Assembly (NCBI RefSeq): GCF_002080455.1
Contig: NZ_CP020555.1
Span: 5,554,501 to 5,618,500, forward strand
Origin: Streptomyces sp. Sge12
GTDB lineage: Bacteria > Actinomycetota > Actinomycetes > Streptomycetales > Streptomycetaceae
DNA: 64,000 nucleotides
Reading direction: 5' to 3'
The notes beneath the pieces were generated by a model. The model had not been told where the DNA came from and did no database searches. It saw only the letters and a program-made list of their open reading frames with translations. Both the position numbers and the translations under genes were made by a program. Below, piece after piece: positions 58,604 through 64,000 of the stretch. Each line of letters starts with the position of its first letter. The stretch's first letter is position 1.

Positions 58604-60225
58604 GCGGATCCCTCTGGCTCAAGCCGCCCGGCCCCGGCAACGGCCCCCACAACGGGCACGTCCACGGGCACGTCCACGGCACCGGGCATGGCCTCGGGCA
58701 CGGCCTCGGGCACGGCACCGGCGCCGACACGCTGCCGGCCGTACCGCGGCCGCGCCGCGACCGCCCCGGCGGCCCGCCCGCCGCCGACCCGATGGACGAA
58801 CTCGCCGAACGCCTCGACGTGTTCATCGCCTCGGCCGTCCACCCCGACGAGATCGCCGCCATCCTCGAATCCGACGGCATGACGGACGAGTACATCCGGC
58901 TCACCTACGGCCGGCACGACTCCTTCGGACTCGCCGAGGAGCTCTACGCCCTGGTGCCCCGCTCCTTCCCCGACCCGGGAGCCGCCCCCGACCCCTGGAA
59001 GGTCTCCCTCACCGCCTGCCTGCTGCGCGGGGTGATCTTCGCCCTGCCCGGCCTGGCCTACCTGCTCGGAGCGCCCCTGCTCGAAGGCCCGCAGGACCGC
59101 CTCGGCCTGCCCGCCGGGACGCTCACCCTGCTCGCCGGCGCGCTCATCGGCTGGGTCTGGGACCAGACCCTGTCCCACCGCGCCTACTCCTGGCTCGGCC
59201 TCGGCGACCGGGGCGCCGCCGGACGGACCCTGCTCGTCGGGGCCCCCGTCGGCGCCCTGCTCGGCACCGCCGCCGCCCTCTCCGTGCCCGGCGGGCCACC
59301 GTTCTCCTACGCCTTCGCCGCCGGACAGGCCCTGTACGTCGGGGCCGCCACCGTCCTGCTGGTCCTCGGCCGCGAACGGGTCCTGCTCGCCGCGCTCGCC
59401 CCGATGGCCGTCGGCGCAGCGCTCGCCCTCTTCGTCGACCTGCCCGTACCGGTACGGGTGACCCTGCTCGCCGTGTCCCTGCTGGCCGCCTGCACCCTGG
59501 CCGTACGGGAGCTCCCGCTGGCCGACGGACTGCGGGCCGCCGCGCACCGGATCCGCGGCTGGGCGGCCCGCCGGCCCGGCCGGGGCCCCGTGCTCTGGCA
59601 GATGCTGCGCGGCGCCGAGGAGGACTTCGCCCCGCGCGGGCCGCGGCTGGGGGACTCCGTCCCGTACGGGGTGTTCGGCCTCGGCACCGGCCTGCTCGTG
59701 CTGTACGCCGCCCTCGGGGAGGTGCTCGCCGGCGGTCCCGCCGAAGCGGTCGCCGCCCCCTCGGCGGTGGCCCTCACCCTCAGCATGGGCCCGGCCGAAT
59801 GGCTGCTCCACCGGTTCCGCAGCGGAAGCCTCTCCGGACTCCAGGGAGCCCGATCGCCCGGAGCCTTCCGGCGGCGGATGCTCACCACCCTGGCCCGCTG
59901 CCTCGCGATCTACCTGACGGTGCTGCTGGCCCTGGGGCTCGCCGGCACCCTGCTCTGGCCGGGCGCACCCGTCCTCACCGGAGTCCGGATCGCGACCCTG
60001 CTGCTGCTCGGGGCCGTCATGTGGACCGGACTGCTCCTGCAGTCCTTCGGGGCGGTCCGGCCCGCGGCCGTGGTCTGCTCGTCGGCCGCCGTCGCCCAGA
60101 GCATGGCCCTGCTGACCGGGCTGGGCCAGCCCCGGGCGGTCCAACTGGTGGTGGCGGGCGCGGCCGCCACCGTACTGGCCACGCTGGTCTGCCTGCTCCT
60201 CGGCCGCGCGACCGCCCACCGATGA
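58600..60225 (+). CDS. polytopic membrane protein, putative polysaccharide export partner of GT4
   Basis: A 541-residue protein; GTG 58600 overlaps the TGA of the GT4 gene. The N-terminus (about residues 18-45) is a His/Gly repeat (GHVHGHVHGTGHGLGHGLGH), followed by a helical cytoplasmic part DELAERLDVFIASAVHPDEIAAILESDGMTDEYI and about 11-12 hydrophobic helices. Its partner position equals that of PelG in Pel loci, and of the membrane part of fungal Gtb3. No direct sequence match to PelG could be verified here; export is inferred from context. Confidence 0.65.
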   Translation: MSGSLWLKPPGPGNGPHNGHVHGHVHGTGHGLGHGLGHGTGADTLPAVPRPRRDRPGGPPAADPMDELAERLDVFIASAVHPDEIAAILESDGMTDEYIRLTYGRHDSFGLAEELYALVPRSFPDPGAAPDPWKVSLTACLLRGVIFALPGLAYLLGAPLLEGPQDRLGLPAGTLTLLAGALIGWVWDQTLSHRAYSWLGLGDRGAAGRTLLVGAPVGALLGTAAALSVPGGPPFSYAFAAGQALYVGAATVLLVLGRERVLLAALAPMAVGAALALFVDLPVPVRVTLLAVSLLAACTLAVRELPLADGLRAAAHRIRGWAARRPGRGPVLWQMLRGAEEDFAPRGPRLGDSVPYGVFGLGTGLLVLYAALGEVLAGGPAEAVAAPSAVALTLSMGPAEWLLHRFRSGSLSGLQGARSPGAFRRRMLTTLARCLAIYLTVLLALGLAGTLLWPGAPVLTGVRIATLLLLGAVMWTGLLLQSFGAVRPAAVVCSSAAVAQSMALLTGLGQPRAVQLVVAGAAATVLATLVCLLLGRATAHR

Positions 60226-60920
60226 CGCCCCGTCCGTCCGAGAAGAAGGACCCCATGCTGCTGGTGCCCCTCTACGAGCACCCCGCCGAACGCCCCGAGG
60301 CCTGGGAGCGGCTCATCCGCTCCGCGAGCCGGCTGCACTCGGTGGTGCTCAACCCTGACAGCGGGCCGGGAGCCGCCCGTGACGAAAGGTTCGCTCTCGT
60401 CGCCGAGCGGCTGCGCGAGGCCGGGGTCCCCGTCCTCGGCTACGCCGACACCGACTACGGCAGGCGCCCGCACGCCGCGGTGGTGCAGGACCTGCTGCGC
60501 CACCGCGACTGGTACGCCACCGACGGGGCCTTCCTCGACCAGGCCAGCGCCGAGCCCGAACTGCTCCCGCACTACGGGCGGCTCGCGGTCGCCGCCCGGG
60601 CCGCGGGAGCCTCCACCCTCGTCCTCAACCACGGGGTCCACCCGCACCCCGGCTACGCCGAACTCGCCGACCTGCTCGTCACCTTCGAAGGCCCCTGGGA
60701 CGCCTACCGGGACGCGGCCGCGGCGCCGCCGCCCTGGACCGCGGACCACCCGGCCCAGCGGTTCTGCCACCTCGTCTACGCCGTCCCGCCGGGCGAGCTC
60801 GCCGCCCGGCTCGCCGAGGAACTCGCCGCCGAACGAGGGGCGGGCGTGCACTGCGCCGTCCCGGGCAGCGGCGCACACCCCTGGGGGACGCTCCCGTACG
60901 CCCTGGAGGCGGCGGGATGA
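60222..60920 (+). CDS. GH135 (spherulin-4/Sph3-like) glycoside hydrolase
   Basis: A 232-residue protein from ATG 60222, overlapping the previous TGA (ATGA); ATG 60255 after AAGGA is an alternative. The family opening LLVPLYEHPAERPEAWERLI, VVLNPDSGPG, VLGYADTDYG, YATDGAFLDQAS (Asp106, with Gln107 where Sph3 has Glu), LVLNHGVHPHPGY and LVTFEGPWDAY (Glu156) are all visible. Fungal Sph3 cleaves alpha-1,4-GalNAc chains. No signal peptide is present, so an intracellular or N-terminally anchored role is possible. It overlaps the next gene as well. Confidence 0.85.
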   Translation: MTPRPSEKKDPMLLVPLYEHPAERPEAWERLIRSASRLHSVVLNPDSGPGAARDERFALVAERLREAGVPVLGYADTDYGRRPHAAVVQDLLRHRDWYATDGAFLDQASAEPELLPHYGRLAVAARAAGASTLVLNHGVHPHPGYAELADLLVTFEGPWDAYRDAAAAPPPWTADHPAQRFCHLVYAVPPGELAARLAEELAAERGAGVHCAVPGSGAHPWGTLPYALEAAG

Positions 60921-61726
60921 GAAGGCTCGCGGCCCTGCTCGCCGTACCCCTGCTGCTGCTCGCCGCGTGCACGGCCCAGCCGGAACCGGAACGGGACGAG
61001 CTGTCGCCCGACCCGCCGCCGGGGCAGCGCTGGCAGCCGAAGCCGGGGGTGAGCTGGCAGTGGCAGCTCACCGGGAAGCTGGACACCTCGGTGAAGGCGG
61101 CGGTGTACGACGTCGACGGGTTCCACACGACGAAGGAGCAGGTCGCCACCCTGAAGAAGGACGGCCGCAAGACGATCTGCTACATCTCCACCGGCGCCTG
61201 GGAGGACTTCCGTCCGGACGCCGAGGCCTTCCCCAAGACGATGCTGGGCGAGGGCAACGGCTGGGAGGGCGAGCGCTGGCTGGACGTCCGGCGCCTGGCG
61301 GAACTGGAACCGCTGATCGGCAACCGGTTCGACATGTGCAAGGAGAAGGGCTTCGACGCGGTGGAGCCGGACAACATGGACGGCTACGCCAACAGGTCGG
61401 GCTTCCCGCTGACCGCCGACGACCAGTTGAAGTACAACCGGCTGGTCGCGCGGCTGGCGCACGACCGGGGCATGTCGGTGGGGCTGAAGAACGACCTGGA
61501 CCAGATCCCGCAGCTGGTGGACGACTTCGACTTCGCGGTCAACGAGCAGTGCATGGAGTACGAGGAGTGCGACCGGTACGCCCCGTTCATCGACGCGGGC
61601 AAGGCGGTGTTCCACGTGGAGTACGAGGGCCGGTTGAGCCGCTGGTGCCCACGCGCCCGGGCGGCGCAGCTGAGCTCGATGCAGAAACGGTACGACCTGG
61701 ACGCCTGGCGCCAGCCCTGCCGCTAG
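60917..61726 (+). CDS. GH114-type endo-alpha-1,4-polygalactosaminidase lipoprotein (Ega3-like)
   Basis: A 269-residue protein from ATG 60917 that overlaps the previous TGA (ATGA). The lipobox LLAACTA predicts a lipoprotein cleaved at about residue 17. The GH114 barrel is visible: WQWQLTGKLDTSVKAAVYDVDGF, TICYISTGAWEDFRPDA, GFDAVEPDNMDGYAN (Asp152) and FAVNEQCMEYEECDRY (Glu210). The Asp/Glu pair is 58 residues apart. Fungal Ega3 cleaves the deacetylated GalN regions of galactosaminogalactan. It is the last gene of the overlapping row. Confidence 0.9.
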   Translation: MRRLAALLAVPLLLLAACTAQPEPERDELSPDPPPGQRWQPKPGVSWQWQLTGKLDTSVKAAVYDVDGFHTTKEQVATLKKDGRKTICYISTGAWEDFRPDAEAFPKTMLGEGNGWEGERWLDVRRLAELEPLIGNRFDMCKEKGFDAVEPDNMDGYANRSGFPLTADDQLKYNRLVARLAHDRGMSVGLKNDLDQIPQLVDDFDFAVNEQCMEYEECDRYAPFIDAGKAVFHVEYEGRLSRWCPRARAAQLSSMQKRYDLDAWRQPCR

Positions 61727-61739
61727 CCCCGGCGGTGCG

Positions 61740-61963
61740 GCTCCCCAACCGGCCCGGCCCACCCCGGCCTCGTTGGGGTTCGCAGGCGGCTCGGGCCACA
61801 TCCAGCCTCGCCGGCCCACCTCGGACTCGTTGGGGTTCGCAGGCGGCCTGGGCCACATCCAGCCCCGCCGGCGTTTGAGGCGCGGGGTCTGGGGCGGAGC
61901 CCCAGGGAACCCGGCTCCGCCGGGCACCGGGCTCTGCCCGGACCCGCGCCTCAAACGCCGGCG
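61740..61963. terminator. multi-hairpin repeat region between exopolysaccharide genes and the histidine kinase
   Basis: CGCCGGCGTTTGAGGCGCGGG (61866-61886) pairs perfectly with 61943-61963. Inside are the hairpins CTGGGGC-GGA-GCCCCAG, CCCGGC-TCC-GCCGGG and CCGGGC-TCT-GCCCGG. A 57-bp direct repeat precedes them (TTGGGGTTCGCAGGCGGC at 61773 and 61830). This arrangement is frequent after Streptomyces genes. It sits in a convergent gap and can end both transcripts. Confidence 0.7.
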
Positions 61964-62073
61964 AGGCTGAATGTGGCCCGGCCCAGGCCGAAAGCGGCCC
62001 GGCCGGAGCTGGATGTGGCCCGGGAGGGGCGGGGTTCGGCCCGGCCGGGGCGGAAACGGGCCGGCCGAGGGGG

Positions 62074-63297
62074 CTACGTCGTGGGGAGGGTGGCGTGGAC
62101 GCGGTAGCCGCCGCCGTAGCGGGGGCCCGCGAAGCAGGTGCCGCCCAGCGCGCCGGTGCGCTCGCGCATGCCGAGCAGCCCGTGCCCGCCGCCCGGCGGA
62201 TCGGTCGGCTCCGGCGCCGCGTCCGCCGCCTCGCCGCCGTCGTCCAGGACCGTGACCTCCACCGACGGCCCCACCCGGACCACGCTGACCTCCGCCTTCG
62301 CCCCCGCCCCCGCGTGCTTGCGCACGTTCGTCAGCGCCTCCTGGATCACCCGGTACGCCGCCAGGTCCACGGCCGCCGGCAGCGGCCCCGCCGCCCCGTC
62401 CAGCTGGACTATCACCTCCACCGGCAGCCCGGCGTGCCGGAAGGTGTCCACCAGCTCGTCCAGGACGCCCAGCCCGGGCGCGGGTTCCGTCGGGGCCTCC
62501 GGGTCGCCCGACTGTCTCAGCAGTCCGACCGTGGCCCGCAGTTCGTTCAGCGCCGACCGGCTGGCGTCCCGTACGTGCGCCAGTGCTTCCTTCGCCTGGT
62601 CCGGGCGCTTGTCCATGACGTGCGCGGCCACTCCCGCCTGCACGTTGACCAGGGCGATGTGATGGGCCACCACGTCGTGCAGGTCCCGGGCGATCCGCAG
62701 CCGCTCCTCGGCGACCCGCCGCCGGGCCTCCTCGTCCCGGGTCCGCTCGGCGCGCTCGGCCCGTTCCCGGATCGCGTCGACGAAGGCCCGCCGACTGCGT
62801 ACGGCGTCCCCGGCGGCCGCGGCCATCCCGGTCCAGGCGAAGATCCCGATGTTCTCCTGGGCGTACCAGGGCAGCGGCCCGGCCAGCATGGCCACGCCCG
62901 TCAGCCCCGCCATCGTGAGGAGCCCGATCCGCCAGGTCGTCGGCCGGTCGGTGCGGGCCGCCACCGTGTACAGGGCGATCACCGTGCACATGGCGACGGG
63001 CGCCCGCGGCTCCCCGGTGGTCAGCTCCAGCAGGGACAGCCCGCAGGTCACGGCGAGCACCGCGCGCGGCTGCCGGCGCCGGAAGACGAGGGCGGCCGCG
63101 CCGAGCAGCATCAGCAGCAGCGAGAACGGCTCGGGGGTGCGCGTCCCGAAGGTGGGTCCGTGCGGCCCGTGCGGATCGGCGAAGGAGCCGACGACCATGG
63201 CGACGAACGCCCCGAACGCCAGCACGGCATCGGTGGCGAGCGGATGCGCCCGCATCCACTGCCGGGTGGGGGCGAACCGCCCGAGGTCTGTCGTCAC
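62074..63297 (-). CDS. two-component sensor histidine kinase, NarL-partner type
   Basis: A 407-residue kinase from GTG 63297; TACCGT ends 6 bp upstream on the minus strand, so a leaderless mRNA is likely. Four to five hydrophobic helices (about 20-165) are followed by a HisKA_3 motif ERLRIARDLHDVVAHHI with phospho-acceptor His207 and a HATPase_c domain (VIQEALTNVRKHAG, VTVLDDGG and GGHGLLGMRERTG). No response regulator gene is adjacent in the window. The signal is unknown. Confidence 0.93.
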   Translation of the reverse strand: MTTDLGRFAPTRQWMRAHPLATDAVLAFGAFVAMVVGSFADPHGPHGPTFGTRTPEPFSLLLMLLGAAALVFRRRQPRAVLAVTCGLSLLELTTGEPRAPVAMCTVIALYTVAARTDRPTTWRIGLLTMAGLTGVAMLAGPLPWYAQENIGIFAWTGMAAAAGDAVRSRRAFVDAIRERAERAERTRDEEARRRVAEERLRIARDLHDVVAHHIALVNVQAGVAAHVMDKRPDQAKEALAHVRDASRSALNELRATVGLLRQSGDPEAPTEPAPGLGVLDELVDTFRHAGLPVEVIVQLDGAAGPLPAAVDLAAYRVIQEALTNVRKHAGAGAKAEVSVVRVGPSVEVTVLDDGGEAADAAPEPTDPPGGGHGLLGMRERTGALGGTCFAGPRYGGGYRVHATLPTT

Positions 63298-63331
63298 CCG
63301 GATACGGTACGGCCTCGCCCGCCGCCGTCCC

Positions 63332-63982
63332 CTACGGCGGAGGGTGGGACTGCTGCCCCAGCGGGACGCGGGAGCCCGCCGTCCCCCAGTGCGCCCGCAC
63401 CACGCACACCGCCATGACCGCGGCGATGGCCGCCAGGTGCTCCTTGCCCGCCAGGTTGTCCTTGAAGAGCACCTCGACGATCATCACCAGGATCACCAGG
63501 GCGCCGGTGAGGTACGCCCGGTAGCGCCAGCAGACGTAGATGGCCAGCCCCACCACCGCCGCCGAGGGCCCGGTGTCGTTGACGATCCGGTCCGACACCG
63601 GCAGGCCCAGGGGGTGTTCCGGGCCCAGCGCGAGCCCGATCCGCGCGTACGTGGTCCCGGCGAGGGTGGCGACGTAGCCGACCAGCAGGGTGCGCCACCA
63701 CCCGATGCAGATCTCGGCGATCCCGAAGACGAGCAGGATCTGCGCGAGCGCCCCCCACACCGGCAGGTCCAGGGCCGGGACGAACAGCGACAGCGGGGTG
63801 CGCAGGAGGGCGAGCCAGAACGGGTCGGCCGCCTTGACCGAGCCGAGGTTCTGGACGGGCTGGAAGCCCCAGGCGGTGTTCTGCACGATCTGGAAGACGG
63901 AGGTCAGGCAGACCGCGCCGAGCGTCATCGGGATCGCCCGCCACGTGTCGTGGACGAGCGCGTCCCGGACGGTCCAGAACAT
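63332..63982 (-). CDS. rhomboid-like integral membrane protein
   Basis: A 216-residue protein from ATG 63982, close to the window edge. About six hydrophobic helices, with the same motif order as the gene at 19379: LLVGYVATLAGTTYARIG, SDRIVNDTGPSAAVVGLAIYVCW (DTGPSA, candidate Ser) and NLAGKEHLAAIAAVMAV (candidate His). The classical GxSG is modified. Protease activity is unproven. It precedes the kinase gene on the same strand by 35 bp and may be co-transcribed. Confidence 0.68.
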   Translation of the reverse strand: MFWTVRDALVHDTWRAIPMTLGAVCLTSVFQIVQNTAWGFQPVQNLGSVKAADPFWLALLRTPLSLFVPALDLPVWGALAQILLVFGIAEICIGWWRTLLVGYVATLAGTTYARIGLALGPEHPLGLPVSDRIVNDTGPSAAVVGLAIYVCWRYRAYLTGALVILVMIVEVLFKDNLAGKEHLAAIAAVMAVCVVRAHWGTAGSRVPLGQQSHPPP

Positions 63983-64000
63983 CGGCCCCCACTCACGGCG

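Noticed and set aside
58489..60219. Minus-strand frame opposite the membrane protein of the exopolysaccharide operon
   Set aside because: Plus-strand genes overlap start-to-stop and show helices; the antisense product is Gly/Glu low complexity.
1..64000. tRNA, rRNA or tmRNA genes
   Set aside because: No cloverleaf-like or conserved RNA sequence was recognised in any intergenic region.

Overview
The window reads as chromosomal DNA of a Streptomyces or close relative. Base composition is very G+C-rich with G/C at third codon positions, GTG starts are common, and the gene content is a typical Streptomyces core set: a lipBA pair, two glutamine synthetases (glnA and glnII) each with a GlnR-type box, aceE, a two-lipoyl-domain actinobacterial E2, lpdA, pepA, DUF4191 and many small regulators. 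Perfect inverted repeats of 10-27 bp separate most transcription units. No tRNA, rRNA, phage, transposase or CRISPR locus was seen.

Region 1 (1-11.4 kb) is for starch and maltodextrin use: the end of an alpha-glucosidase gene overlapped by a LacI-family regulator, then a secreted alpha-amylase with a starch-binding domain behind a symmetrical operator-like dyad, and a 1782-residue secreted protein carrying two complete GH13 modules (amylase plus pullulanase). A non-coding inverted-repeat structure of about 1.45 kb lies between regulator and amylase. Region 2 (11.4-23 kb) is accessory: GNAT, a TetR/reductase/hydrolase unit, a lipoprotein, a sigma-like membrane fusion, a PtpB-type phosphatase, a His/Met-rich membrane protein with a PepSY protein, and an effector domain without a receiver.

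Region 3 (23-45 kb) mixes nitrogen assimilation and cofactor genes (glnII, glnA, lipB, lipA) with oxidoreductases, a MarR/MocR pair, a PP2C phosphatase, a VIT-type transporter, an NsdA-like regulator and conserved small genes. Region 4 (45-54.6 kb, minus strand) is central carbon metabolism: aceE with an upstream GntR regulator, then pepA, lpdA and the E2 gene. LipA and LipB would supply lipoate for the E2 encoded here, which works with AceE and the E3 LpdA.

Region 5 (54.9-61.7 kb) is the most interesting part: five same-strand genes, the last four overlapping start-to-stop, encoding a CE18/Agd3-like deacetylase, a PelF-like GT4 glycosyltransferase, a polytopic membrane protein, a GH135 (Sph3/spherulin-4) hydrolase and a GH114 (Ega3-like) lipoprotein. 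This matches the enzyme set of the Aspergillus galactosaminogalactan locus apart from the UDP-sugar epimerase, so a bacterial cationic GalNAc/GalN-type exopolysaccharide is predicted. The window ends with a histidine kinase lacking an adjacent response regulator and a rhomboid-like membrane protein.
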